A DNA stretch of 64,000 nucleotides from Bombus terrestris. Lineage: Eukaryota; Arthropoda; Insecta; Hymenoptera; Apidae. Below the pieces are notes generated by a model. That model was not told the DNA's origin and did no database searches. It worked only from the letters and a program-made list of their open reading frames with translations. A program made the translations under genes and the position numbers. Location of the stretch: positions 12,135,200 through 12,199,199 of the forward strand of contig NC_063281.1 of assembly GCF_910591885.1 (NCBI RefSeq). The letters are read 5' to 3'. The stretch's first letter is position 1; each line of letters opens with the position of its first letter. Shown one piece after another: positions 1-12,100 of the stretch.

Positions 1-2
1 AT

Positions 3-344
3 TATCCAGGCGAACAAATATGCCAATTGTGTCGCTACGTAACTTGTTGTTGGCGTGCGTTTAAGGAACATCAACAACAAATTCATAACGAACGACCGAT
101 GACCAGTTTGGTAGTTCCTTCTCCTCTTATTAATATTCCATTAAATAAAAAGATGCAATGTTCATGCGGTTATGCAACAACCGATGGAAATCAATTAGCC
201 ACCCATTTGATTAAATGTAACAAAGTGTCTGGCTACCCGGTTGAGGATACAGCACCATCCGGAATGTTAAACAGTTTAGGTTTGGTACCAAAAAATAACT
301 CAGATGAAATTGATATTGACATCAAAAGGACTAATTTACTATAA
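3..344 (+). CDS. C-terminal part of a zinc-finger protein, MEP-1-like (5' truncated by window edge)
   Basis: The frame is open from base 3 and ends in TAA at 342-344, so only the last 113 codons are visible. It starts inside a C2H2 finger (CQLC, then FKEHQQQIH) and continues with a second, C2HC-like finger (CSCGYATTDG then H and C of THLIKC). The tail after the fingers is acidic and ends SLGLVPK followed by a short polar stretch. The spacing of the two fingers and the conserved linker with VVPSPL and NIPL resemble, from memory, the C terminus of MEP-1, a multi-zinc-finger nuclear protein of Mi-2-containing repressor complexes in flies and worms. The family call is inference without a search; the zinc-finger coding nature is clear. 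Another large multi-finger nuclear protein is the alternative. Candidate poly(A) signals follow at about 345 and 808. Confidence 0.6.
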   Translation, partial: YPGEQICQLCRYVTCCWRAFKEHQQQIHNERPMTSLVVPSPLINIPLNKKMQCSCGYATTDGNQLATHLIKCNKVSGYPVEDTAPSGMLNSLGLVPKNNSDEIDIDIKRTNLL

Positions 345-2356
345 AATAAAACGAAGTGAAGTACAAGTTTTTGAATTAATTAGGCGTCGTAGATGATAAG
401 TTGTATAACTGTTTAGAGAATTATCCAATATTTCAAATCGTTCTAAGTTACATCTGTGTAATTAGTACGAGATAACAAGTTACTTGAATAAGAATGTTAT
501 AAAATATAATAAAATGGAAGTGAACCTTATAAATAGTATCGATATTGTATCATGTATCAATACATTCGTTTTCATTTTTATTGCTTATTTTCGTATTCTG
601 TTATTTCCATTAAAGAAACTAGAGACTAAAAATTGTTCAATGAACATAATTTATGTCACCAACACTTTATATACGACATGCAATCTGTATTGTTTAGAAA
701 CATTGCTAATAATACTACAATAATAATACAATAACACAATCATTGAATTATGTTGTATCAATATTATTAATACGATTATATTGCTGAGTTGTACCTTTAT
801 ATGAAATAATAAATTATTATTACATGAGAAGATATTACAAGTTTAAAGCGTGTATCTAAGTATATAATTCTTTATATAGTAATGTTGCGTAGCTACAAAA
901 ACTCGATATTTTATCGTTGTAGCTATTCAGAAAAATATATTCCAGGAATTTATTTCTTTGATTTTCTAGACTTTCAATACGTTTCAAATTTCGAGTTAAA
1001 GTGAAAAGCGTTGAGTACAAGTAAGATACAGAGAAAAGTTTGTTTAATATACGTAATGCAGAGTTTCGACGTCATCTATCACAATGAAACTAGTTACAGG
1101 AACGGGTTAGTGAGGATATGGAGCTTCTGTTAAGTGGGAACTCGAGCACTACTTTTATGTGCGTGTGTGGACATTGTATATACAAAGGTATACATATAAA
1201 AGTTAATTTTTTTCTTTAATTCTTCTGATATAGAACGAAGTACAAAATTTATGCATTTTTCTAAAGTTTTATTTAGCAAGAGTGTTTTCGGTAATTCCAC
1301 AATAATAAATGTAACATACATGTATCTCCACGTAATCAACTATATCAATACAGTATACAATACTAGTTAATAGAACGCAGAGAGTTTTATTTTCAATTGA
1401 AAACTCAAGAAAAATCGTAAACTATTTGCGTTAACGTATACTAATTCATTATTCTGTACTTATCTATATTTCTAGCAAGTTATTAACACTTGTTTTACGT
1501 CATTTAACGTCATCTATTATCAAGTCAACACTAAAGAACGCATTTACTAAAACAAACTCCACAATGTTAATTGATTCAGATTACCAAAGATTATAATTAT
1601 AATTACAATCATTGCCATTAGAAATATTATTTAAATACCTAAACATAATAAAGCAAAAAGAAAATATTGACCTAGTTACGATTACAACGATCGCTACCAG
1701 TGTGTAATTGATTGTTTTAGTAAACATTTTAACGAAATATTTTAAATATTATAAATATATCTTTTAATTGGGATTATGTTTAGAATTATGTTTGCACATC
1801 TCATTATAGATACAGAATGATATCAAAGTTTCATAAATCGTATCACAAGTTGATGCTTTATTTAAACTAATCTTTATTGGGAAAGTAATGAATTTGTATA
1901 CATCATGTAAAAAATACAAGTTAAACAAAAATTAATTATTTAAGACAAACCAAACACTAGTTGCGCATCGTTACATATATAAAATATCTGTATATGTGTA
2001 TATAGAATAATACTTACAAATGATTTTAAAAATGTATAATAATACAGAATAAAACGCGGTAAAATCCAATTTGATACAATTAACATTGAGATTTATTAGT
2101 AGTAAATTTCTTTTATAATTTGACGTTTCATAGGTTTATGTAACTTTTAAGCCTTGATACCGTCAAATTTTTTACGTGGGAAGCTTCGTCAGCTGTTCAT
2201 ATGATCTTAACATTGTATTCAAGAGAATGAATCGACATTTCCGCCCGCAACCTGTTATGTTGGCGAACTACATATACCCGACTATCAGTTTCGGTTTGTT
2301 CTGTATTTTTTCGTTTTTCTCCATACATCTTCATGTCTCTCTCGCTCTCACACTCA

Positions 2357-2392
<36 letters not shown>

Positions 2393-2959
2393 ACATATAT
2401 ATATATGTACGTACGTATACATATAAAGATATCTTTTAAATTTAACGCCAAGGTTGTATAGTGCTGAAAATGTTATTTTTGACATATTTTACATACTTTA
2501 CATCTTTCGAAGTCATTAATTTCTAATACAATAATTTACTTTATGTTCATAGCGAATTGCGAAATGAGAATTTTGAATTTTTATATATTTTTTCGTGAAA
2601 TCCTAAACTGGCGATTTTTCTTAGTAGTAAATAACATAAACTAGCAAAGAAAATAGAAAAGAAAGAAATTCCGTTTACTATTTGTATATAACCTTTGGAT
2701 TGTAATTTATTTTTCGTCCCGATGGTTGTAGAACGTATATGTTTCCGTTTATGTACTTGTTAGCCCCTGTAATTAAGAAAAAGGCAAAAAAGAAAAAAAA
2801 GTATAGAAAAACGATAAGAGTTACTTGAAAATAGTAAAGCTTAAAAGCTTAGATCGACAAAAAAAGGACTGATTAAAGTGATAATATTTACGCAAAAACA
2901 AAAACAAAAAAAAATACCTGTGCGTTAAATTTGAAAGAGAAAGTCGAGCTTCTGGTTGA
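345..2959. other. AT-rich interval between convergent genes: 3' UTRs, microsatellite, no coding
   Basis: This stretch lies between the stop of the plus-strand zinc-finger gene and the stop of the minus-strand antizyme gene, so it should hold both 3' UTRs. AATAAA-type signals occur on the plus strand near 345 and 808, and on the minus strand (TTTATT read on plus) near 2705. Short ORFs here are low-complexity, AT-driven and without recognisable domains. Confidence 0.6.
2336..2406. repeat. (CT)n followed by (TA)n microsatellite
   Basis: An interrupted CT/TC dinucleotide tract runs from about 2336 to 2391 and passes into a short TA tract ending near 2406. The overlapping ORFs on both strands are translations of this repeat. 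Confidence 0.9.
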
Positions 2960-5732
2960 CTACTCGATGGCATAGAGCATGTAGAGATTGCCAGCATCAC
3001 TGCCTGGTGGTACCAAGGAGTGAGTCGGCGGTAGTACAGTGAAGCCCAAAAACATGAAGGTACGAACCAGCATTGCTAAACCATAACAACAAAGTGTTTT
3101 AGACGAGAAGCTTTTCTCCTCATAATCATTTTCATTGGAGTCAAAGAACGGTTGACGACAAGTACCTCGATCCGCTCTGTCTTTACGCAGACAAATGATG
3201 ATACTTGTACATCGTAATGTTTCTTCAGCGTATTCCAGGAGAGACACGAAACCTTCTTTCGAACCTTCGGGTAAAAGGCAGCTTGGCACACGGATGTAAA
3301 GACAATGACGCCATACTACAGTTTCCCATTCAACGGATGTGCTTTCCGTCAAATGTAAAGTAAATGTCAAGCGTAATGATTCGCTATTTCGCACAGCTTT
3401 TAATAATTCATCCTCCTAGTAACATGATTGGAATTATACATATAAACCTTATAAACAAATATAGAGAAAATTTAAATATAGAAAATATAATAATACTTTA
3501 AATAGTATAATGATGTAGAAAAATATTTTCATCTAATATAATAATTGTAAATACGTACTTGAACAATGTGGGAGCTCACAGAGAGCTGACTCTGCTTGAT
3601 CCCCACGCCGCGGCTCTCTGTGTTGACTGTAGATACAGACAATGCGGCATGGGGCACATCAGGACCACCACAGAGGCCCCACACCCAACGTTATACAATA
3701 ATGTTGTTGGAATCTAGAGCCTTCTTCTAAACTTTCGTCCATATATTTACTTGACATGTCACTGTAATTCCATATATTCCGTCAATTCATATTTTATATG
3801 CTTAAAGTATATATCAGTTATAAAATTTTATTTGTCAATTAAATTTTATTGTGCTCACGATTAGTTATGTTATCACTATTGTCTGATATACTTTTATTAC
3901 AATAATGTCTGAGTAATTAATTTCCTTTTTTTAGTTATCTATCAGGTTATTTATATTTTTAAGTATTTTAACTTTCTTTGTATATATTTACATTTCATTT
4001 CACAATGTTTTAAAAAGATAAAAATTATATTCTTTTTTCGTTTCTTGGAATCTTGTACTTGCCGCGCGTATGTGGCGCGTAATGTATTAGATAAGGTATT
4101 CATGGAAAATCATAAAATTTCGAACTCAAACATATTAATAAAACCGGTAGATGTGAAATTGACAAATATATCATAAATTGAAATTAATTATAGAATAGTT
4201 CAAAGAAGCTAACAAACACATGATTAATGTTAGCGATAGAGAATATTTTTCAACATATATATATATAGCATTTCTTCATATATATATATATATATATATA
4301 GCATTTCTTGATAATGAAGTGAACTTATTGAGGAAGATAATTATGATTAAGACTTTGTATGCTTAGATACGCTTGTAAATTTAGATATCACTGTTTATTG
4401 TAAGTACATTCGTTATCAACGAGTTTCTACTAAGTACATTCAAATTTATCTTTGCACGATTGTGAAACGAGGAAAAAGAAGAGATTAAAATTGTATTGCG
4501 GATATTTTTGTTCAGACTGCTAATTATATAAAAACTGAATATGCATTTTCATAAAGATTTGTAGTGACTCATTTCGTCTTTCCGTTCGGTTTTATACGAT
4601 TGGTTATCGTTCGCACCGTAATAAAACTAACGCAATTGTCACCGTGGAAAATTGATGATTTCACATTTGTTATTTAATGCTTGAAAGATGTAATTAATTA
4701 CTATATATTTTATTTATATCGTTACAGTAAAATTAGTTTGTTTTGACAACTATTTTCTCCTAACTATGATTTAATATTGAAAGTATGATTATATCATGAT
4801 TTTATTCCACACATGCCAACTTCTAGACTACAATAAGAATTATGTAAGAAATCTCTATGCTTTGTCTATATATTACACATATACATCTAATGTACGATTA
4901 TTTCCGTTTCGGTATAACAGTTTATATTAAATATATACGATATTGCCAATTAGTAAAAACTGCTGTAATATTAATGCAACCTCGATTTTTATTCTTATGA
5001 AAAGGAATTTATTCGGTTGAAATAAAATTGTAACAAAATTTGTTTATTAGATTTTTGTGCTTTACATGTATAGAAGGAACAGCTGACACGTACAATGTGT
5101 CGACGCATACGCGCCGATTCTACGTCACGCGATGGATGTTCACGATTCACGTGGCAGCGTATTATATTATGGAAATAATACTTTCAAAAAATTATAGGTC
5201 GCGTTAAAATTTCATTATCATTTTATTTTCGCACTATTAATTTTAATTAGTTTCTATTTATTCTATCGAATCATTTTACTCCAAAATATTATATCTCTTT
5301 AATGTATAATTTTGTTTATAAGTATTCCTAGCATACAAGAGAATATAACAGTGATTATAAAATATATTATAAATCCGAAGATTTTTACTATTATCAAGGT
5401 AAATGATAGAATCGAAAGGTAATGTGAATTATTAATGCGTTGTTTGCATATTTCTGAAGTATCTCTGATGAAATCTTTATTCATGAAAGAAAATAATGAT
5501 TTTCGACATTTGCTATTAATATAGCTTTTATAAGAAGTTTTGGTTGAAGAAAAATTGTAAGGATAACATAAATTCCAATAAATAGAATATAAAATGGCGG
5601 TGATCAAGCAAAGGCAGAAATGGCGCAGTAATCGCACGGTACTTACCAATTGCTGGATATTAAACTTGGCATTATTATGCCTTTTTTAGTACTTCCACAA
5701 TTACTTAATGGTAAACCGGAGTTAATACTCAT
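2960..5732 (-). CDS. Oda: Ornithine decarboxylase antizyme, four exons with +1 programmed frameshift
   Basis: Antizyme binds ornithine decarboxylase, sends it to the proteasome and lowers polyamine uptake. Coding exons on the minus strand: 5732-5647, 3761-3559, 3415-3166 and 3075-2960. The junctions agree in phase (TG|T, CAA|GAG, G|CA). ORF1 is 62 codons (MSINSGLPL to GPLWWS) and ends at TCC TGA (3664-3659). Skipping the T at 3661 gives GAT GTG CCC and an open frame through all later exons, for a total of 217 residues, close to the usual family length. The C-terminal domain has EGFVSLLEYAEE, SIIICLRKDRADR and LVRTFMFLGF, typical of antizyme. ATG 5732 has an in-frame TAA upstream. Polyamines are expected to stimulate the frameshift, as in other antizymes. 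Intron 3 (3076-3165) is exactly 90 nt with no stop. Function and frameshift are secure by motif; the gene symbol follows the fly name. Confidence 0.93.
3656..3670 (-). promoter_or_regulatory. Antizyme +1 programmed ribosomal frameshift site (TCC-TGA-T)
   Basis: Read on the minus strand, the site is TGG TGG TCC TGA TGT, with the ORF1 stop codon TGA at 3661-3659. Antizyme genes across animals shift +1 at UCC-UGA-U. The zero frame stops here, while the +1 frame (GAT GTG CCC) stays open for 34 codons to the donor at 3558. The residues on both sides (GPLWWS, then DVP) match the conserved antizyme shift region. I did not fold the downstream RNA to test for a stimulatory pseudoknot. Confidence 0.95.
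3762..5646 (-). other. Large first intron of antizyme
   Basis: The donor GTAAGT follows the partial codon TG at 5648-5647, and the acceptor TTACAG precedes T3761. The intron is AT-rich, with a (TA)n tract near 4253-4302. A GC-rich island at about 5080-5160 contains the E-box CACGTG (5148-5153). A 116-codon minus-strand ORF at 5299-5649 is only intron read-through past the donor. Confidence 0.8.
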
Positions 5733-6625
5733 ACTTCTTTCTTCGTAAAATTTTGGCGGCCGTAATTTTTACTTTTCCACAATGAAATATTCGCTAGACC
5801 AGCGATCACTATCCGATAAGAGTATCGTAGAACTACTAACACACCAAGGTAACCGTGCTACTCAGGCGAATGAAACGATACTAAAGCGCTCCTCCTTAAA
5901 TGTCGACTTAATTCGATTCGATTCGAGTTATATCGAATTGATTCAAATCGATTAGATTTTTTCATTCACAACATTCCATTTACACAATTAATAACTATTA
6001 ATGTGTATTTAGAACAATATTAACATTTTTATATGTGAATTAATATTTTTCGGGAATGAGGTGTTTATAGATATATTTAAAAAAAGTACATGTCCCGTTT
6101 TTTATTTCAGATAACTAAATGCATAAAGAATATTTAAATTTTGTATTTAGGTTTCACTTTAATAAATTTTATTTTCGTCAGTGCATAATTCTTCATATTT
6201 ATAAATAACAAGAAAGGATATTTCCATTTACATACAACTTCTAAATGTATACTGATATATAAAATTAATGACAAATATTAAAAACAATTACTCAAATTAA
6301 TACATATATTAAAAGATTTATGGGATAATTAAATCCTTTTCTTTCTTTAAATTTCACATTAGTTTCAATTTTGAATATTCTCTCGTATGAATCCTTCACA
6401 TCAAGGCATAATATATTATGTTATATAAACAAACAAAAGGAGATTGGGGTTATTCTATCCTTCTAATAAAGCATTATATTGGGATGTCTATTATGTATAA
6501 TCTTATGTAGTATTCAATAGTAATAAAATACAAGTAAATAAAAGGAATTAAATGCTTGAAAAATACTTTATGGCAGATACAAATTTCTCTGATTGATAAT
6601 TACTTGTATCTAGTAAGATGGGAAT
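5733..6625. other. Intergenic: antizyme 5' flank and Mlc-c 3' UTR
   Basis: The part near 5733-5960 is the expected 5' UTR and promoter side of the minus-strand antizyme gene. It includes the repeated motif ATTCGATTCGA around 5910-5930. The rest, to 6625, is AT-rich and should include the 3' UTR of the myosin light chain gene. No coding exon is seen. Confidence 0.5.
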
Positions 6626-7552
6626 TTAACCACACATCACTTGTCGAACAAAATCTTCATAATTAATGTTACCCTGCGAATCTTCATGACCAGCCAATAG
6701 GGTTTCAACTTCTTCATCACTCAGTTTCTCACCTACCAAAAAGTAGAAGTAATTAATTAGTCTGTGAATTAGAAAATGAATTATATATGATATGATCATG
6801 TAATGATAATTACTAAAAAAATATTGTCAAAAATATTGTCATACATACCTAGTGTGGTTAAAAGATGTCTTAGTTCAGCAGAAGAAATGAAACCATTTCC
6901 ATCTTTATCAAAGTGACGTAATCCTTCTATAAAATCATCAGCTGTATCAGATGTGCGAGCTTTGCTTATAGCTTGATAAATTGGTAGAAACACTTCAAAA
7001 CTAATACGCTCATCAGGTTTGTGTTGATGAGTAAATTTTTTAACATCTGACTCAGTTGGATTTTGTCCTAGAGCACGCAATGCATCACCAATTTGGGCTA
7101 CGTGAATTTTCCCATCTCCTCGACTGTCAAACAGTTGAAATGCCTCTTGAAATTCTATATAGTAAAAAGAATTTCATAATTATAAACAATGGATACATAA
7201 AATTATACTTTACATAAATATGCCTAAGTAAGTCAGAATTTGATTTAAAAGATGATAGTTTCTATGAATAATAAATTTATTTACCCTCAATTGATGACAT
7301 CATTCTGTTAGCTAATTCTTGATAACTACAACCATACATTGTGTATTTTAAATATATATATGCATATATTTAAGTATATATTAAATGATAAGGTTCCACC
7401 TTTTAAAAGATGAAACGAATAATGATAATTAGAACAAATACGCGTAGAAATCCAAAAAATATATATTAAATATTGTATTGTATTTTTTCCAAACAAAGAT
7501 AACAATACAGAATATCAATAAATCTTGAAGTTTGTAGCACAATATGTATATG

Positions 7553-7583
<31 letters not shown>

Positions 7584-8040
7584 TGCCTATCACAAATATA
7601 CCAACAAAACTACATCCAGAAACGAGTTAAAACCGAATATAAAGGTTCCACGGTTGTTACGACGCAATGCTATTCGTGTTCTGTCTTCGTTTCTTCTTTT
7701 CTGCTGCTATTTCTTTCAGATACCTAACCATAAAAGGAAATCACCGACACGTAATTCGATGTCACCAGGGTGAGTCTAATAAGGTAAAGGATATTCTTGA
7801 CCTAAATTGAACATCGAGAACCATCTGTCCGCCCTTCTTTAATTTTATTCTGTTTGGTGTCAATGATCTCATTCGCATTTACGTACCTGCTAACTGATCC
7901 TCCGAGTAAGATGCCTAAAAATATGTATAATATATAAGTATATCTTTTTCTCACCGACACATCTGTTTAAACATATTTTTATGTATTTCAACAAAATATC
8001 ACGAAACAAATAAAAGACAGTGCATAAAAATACAAACCAT
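6626..8040 (-). CDS. Mlc-c: Myosin essential light chain, non-muscle (alkali light chain, calmodulin superfamily)
   Basis: This light chain wraps the IQ motif of non-muscle myosin heavy chain in the cytoplasm. Exons on the minus strand: 8040-8038 (ATG only, tentative), 7914-7887 (28-nt microexon encoding ASYSEDQLA), 7154-6849 and 6732-6626. The phases fit and give 147 residues. The protein starts MASYSEDQLAEFQEAF and has EF-hand-like units at about 10-40, 80-110 and 115-147, with the conserved stretches ALGQNPTESDVKK, DERISFEVFLPIY and HFDKDGNGFISSAELR. The third unit (DKDGNGFIS) keeps calcium-type ligands; the last has GNINYEDFV. These blocks match the non-muscle Mlc-c type, not the shorter-helix muscle Mlc1. 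The ATG-only exon rests on CAAAATG followed by GTTTGT and is the weakest part. An alternative first exon lies at 7339-7285. Confidence 0.9.
7285..7339 (-). other. Possible alternative first coding exon of Mlc-c
   Basis: ATG at 7339 opens 18 codons (MYGCSYQELANRMMSSIE) plus one base, then a GTAAAT donor at 7284. The phase (1) is the same as that of the microexon at 7887, so it would join exon 7154-6849 in frame as SIE-EFQEAF and give a 155-residue isoform. There is no transcript evidence in the sequence. It could be a chance ORF next to a cryptic donor. Confidence 0.4.
7551..7582. repeat. (TA)n microsatellite in Mlc-c intron
   Basis: A run of TATATA, with a few ATG interruptions, sits between the alternative first exon and the microexon of Mlc-c. 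Confidence 0.85.
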
Positions 8041-9104
8041 TTTGCTTGACTATCGTTAGTGACACACACAGTACGTATCTTTTTACCGCGAACGTGTATA
8101 TATGTACGTTGGACAACGAGCGCCTCGATCGTACCAAGTTTTTCAAGCCAGTTGTATTCAGAGAATTTATGTAGTCATCGGTTTTATTGGAATGTGACGC
8201 ATATAAAACGATAAAACTAATCAACACGAAGCTGGATTTTTTAAAAATTGTGTACAAATTTCTGACATTTACAACTCGATCGAATGTTTAGTAAATATAA
8301 TGGTTAAAATAAAATAGGGAAACAGAAATGAAATTCAAAGAATTATATTGTTCTACATGGAAATTGTGACTGTGATAGTCATATAATAAAGAGTAACCTC
8401 AATTGAAAAATTATCAACAGTTTGCTTAATGGTGTATTTATTTTTATAGTATTGGTCTTCGAGAACATAAGATTCAAATACTCAATATTCTATTCTTACA
8501 TTATAGATTGTGATTTCTAACCTCAGTAAATATATGTACAATGAATCATATTGTATCTAAGCATACATAGTTTTGATTTTTTTTTCAAGAGGTCGCTATG
8601 TTTTTGCTTGTGTAAATAAGTACATACGTATATATCTCTGCTATATACTACACGTCTTCTATCATCAGTAGTCCTTGGCCTTACACACAGATGAAGTATA
8701 GAATAGACTTGGCGGTATGATACAAAGTATAATAAGGTAAAAATATCGATAGCAATTTCTAATAAAGACAGATATAATTTCTATTTAAAAAAAGAACAGT
8801 GTGTTTATACAATTAATATATTTATTAACAGATGTTTACAAAATTCTCACAAATGTACGTACATATTTGCTATGTTATATCGATTTTGTTGATTAGTCTG
8901 TTAACAACTTTTTGTGCGTATTTATTATTTGTTCCTTTTAAAACTTCATATACCCGTTCATGAGAGTGCATAACCTCAAGTGTAAGAAAAATTCGTGTCA
9001 GGTGGATGTATAATATAATATGTAGATATATAAAAAGAAAAAAAAAAAAAGCTTCTTTAAAGTTACATTTTATATCCTAGTTTACACACCATTAAATGCA
9101 ACTC
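8041..9104. other. Intergenic: Mlc-c 5' flank and WDSUB1-like 3' UTR
   Basis: No coding exon was found. The right part precedes the stop at 9107-9105 of the next minus-strand gene and should be its 3' UTR. The left part is the promoter side of Mlc-c. Apart from an A12 run near 9039-9050, the interval is ordinary AT-rich sequence. Confidence 0.5.
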
Positions 9105-12100
9105 TTAATTGTCATCAGTTGGTCGATTTCCATGAAGAAAAGTGTATATCGCATTCCTGAGTATAATGTTTGGGGTAAATGAAGTATCTCGAAGAGGTTT
9201 GTTCGTCATTGGACTTGTATATTTCCCACATAAAAACCATTCATTTATAGCAGCTTTTTCATATGTAAATCCATCTGAAAATAAGATACTTACTAGAATA
9301 TCAAATACTTTTTATTATGATCTCTGTTTGTATTGCTTACCAGAACATTGGACGGGTTCTTTCATTATTTCATGCGTGATAGGGCATAAAAATTCGTGAG
9401 ATATTTCGCTATCGTCTATAGGGATCTCTGAAGAATTATTGTCTTCACGTTTTAACCAGTATAGTTGTGTTTTAAATGCTTCCGCTGTCTAAAATCAATT
9501 GCAAATCGGTGAAGTGTACTTCTTTGTAAATAATTACGAAACAAGCACAGTAGAAAACGAGTTAATTAAAAAAGTAACTTAGATTATTTTTGATTCTTTG
9601 ACGATATACCTCTTCATCTTGTTCTATGTCCAGTCTGTTTGTTAATTCATTCTCCGATAGGGAAAGTAAATGTCGTCCCGTTAAAGAAATCGTATTAGCT
9701 TTCTTAATTAATATCGATAAGCCTATTTCGTCTAACCATCTCAACGTATCATCGATTTTCCAGTCAGCAACCTTTTATGTTAAAAATTAAACGTACCTCT
9801 ATAACTGATGCGATGACACGAAATATTATATCATCATGTTTTAAAAACATACCCTTTTTCTGTTATTTTTTAAGTTATTTATTAATATATTTTGCGAAAT
9901 CAACTGTTGAGGTATTTTCCAGATTAAGACAGTTTTATCTAGAGCACCTACGAATGATTCAAAATAATTGTTGATGCAGTAAAGAATCAATCAAGAAAAT
10001 ATGCATTGGATAATATAATATATTAATTGATCAAAACCTGTAATAAAAAGAGAAGTGTCTTGCGAAAAAGCGCAGCCAGTTACAAGACTTTCATGCTCTT
10101 CTAGCACGTATAAACACGTCCCAGAGTACTAAAACCACATTTTTCGTTACTTCGTGTTATAAATTATTGCGTAAATTAATTTTTAATGAACTTTTTTGAT
10201 TATTATTGATATTCGTTAGGTAGAAAGTTAGCCCAATATATTACCATTTAGCTAAAAGTCTGTTTTTCGTGAAGAAAAAGGAAAGGATAGGATGTTTACT
10301 CACTACATTCCATATACGCGCCGTTCTATCAGTAGCTACGCTTCCTAAGATTTCGCTTTGAATCGGAGGAAATCGAACACAAGTCACATTGCCACCATGT
10401 CCGGCGAAAGATCTCCTTTCTTTATATCGTACATCACCGCTACTGCTTCCACTACTACCTGATGAGATTACGTTAACTTTGTCAATTGTTATTTCCCATA
10501 ACTTAACCAAGGAATCATTGCCACCAGTTGCTAATAGATAAGAATGTTTGTTGCTAATTGTATTCTCACTTCTTCCTGTAATACAACATAGCAGAATAGT
10601 CATGTACATAGTCACATACTTACTAGACTTACTAACAATAATTCATGAATAGGATTCTACCCTATTATTCTACTATTCATGCTTACCATTAGTTATAAAG
10701 TTAGATGTTGGACAAAAATCACACCCTTGGACGCCTAAGTCATGAGCTTCGCCACAAATAATCAGCGCCTCACAATTTGTATTATCACTGATTTGAAACA
10801 GCCTCCAAGTACCTTCGTTGCATGCCGTAATCAAGTAACAGGAGTCATGTGTAAAGGCAATCGCGTTTATTGCATCGGCATGACCACTGAAAATGCTGTG
10901 ACATACGTTTGCAACAACTTAATAATATTTTGCAATTTATATAAAGCAAAAACAATATTTTCATAGATTCATTATATTGTATACACTTTTGTGTAATCTT
11001 TTAAATACTTTTATATAACATATAATATATACAATACATATATATTACATATACACTATTTTACATACATATACGTGTATTTGTATGTATATACAGGGTG
11101 ATGCACATAGTTGGACTCACTTGGATAATAACTCGAATAATTAAATACTAACTTTTTGGGAAAATTGATTCAGATGAATGTTGAATAGTTCGAAGGAGGC
11201 CGCCCTGTAATCTCATACATATTATATGTACGACATTATATGCATATAAAGAATAACAAGCCAATTGAAATCGAGATTCGATTTACATATATAAAAAGTT
11301 TGAAGCATGTACCAAAGTTCCTCCATATTATTCACATCCCATAACGTCGTCCTTTCATCATCTCCAGCTGTAGCAATTTTAGTACCATCCGGTGACCATC
11401 GACAAACACGGATACCGGATCCCGAATTCACGAAGGAAGATTTTGCTTGAGAACCGTTCTACGTGAAATTAATAACGGAGAATCGATAATATGCAATGAG
11501 CTTAATTTGCAGTTTAACGAGTGCCTCTTATAGATGAGGCTTTTTTCTATATAACTATCAAAATGTTTGTCACGTCGCGTGATATAAACCGTGCGACGTC
11601 CCTCGTTATTGGGTCGCTAAGGGTCCGCTGACCCACCATAAACTTAGGCTTTAATTTAAGTAATTTTAGATGCTCCTATTCATCTTTAACGTGCAAATCC
11701 TTAAATGTTTTCGGTTTATGGCCGCGCGGTTTATATCACGCGACGTAACAACGTTGATAATCTCCCACGTTTTATAATCGTACTATTGGTTAATACCTCG
11801 GTATTCCAGATGATAACAGTTCCATCTAAGGAGCAGGAGGCAAGCATACGACCACAAGGACTGAATTCCACATGGTTTATACTATATTTATGACCATCCA
11901 ACGGGCTATAAGATTTCTCTTGAAATTTCGTAATAATTTCGGCATTGGTTCCCTCTTCGGTCTCAATGCTCCAAACTCGTATTAACTTGTCCCTGAGTAT
12001 TTATCATAATTAAGCAGTGAAAGAAATAATGCAATACAGAATATTCTACACAACTGGACCAAACAATATGCATCATTATGCATCATTTTGTTTTGCCGAA

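Noticed and set aside
5299..5649. 116-codon minus-strand ORF with hydrophobic segments
   Set aside because: It starts at the antizyme exon 1 donor and is read-through of intron 1; it has no ATG of its own at the 5' end and is AT-driven.
7988..8257. 89-codon minus-strand ORF upstream of Mlc-c
   Set aside because: Different frame from the light chain; AT-driven hydrophobic residues; probably 5' UTR or promoter.
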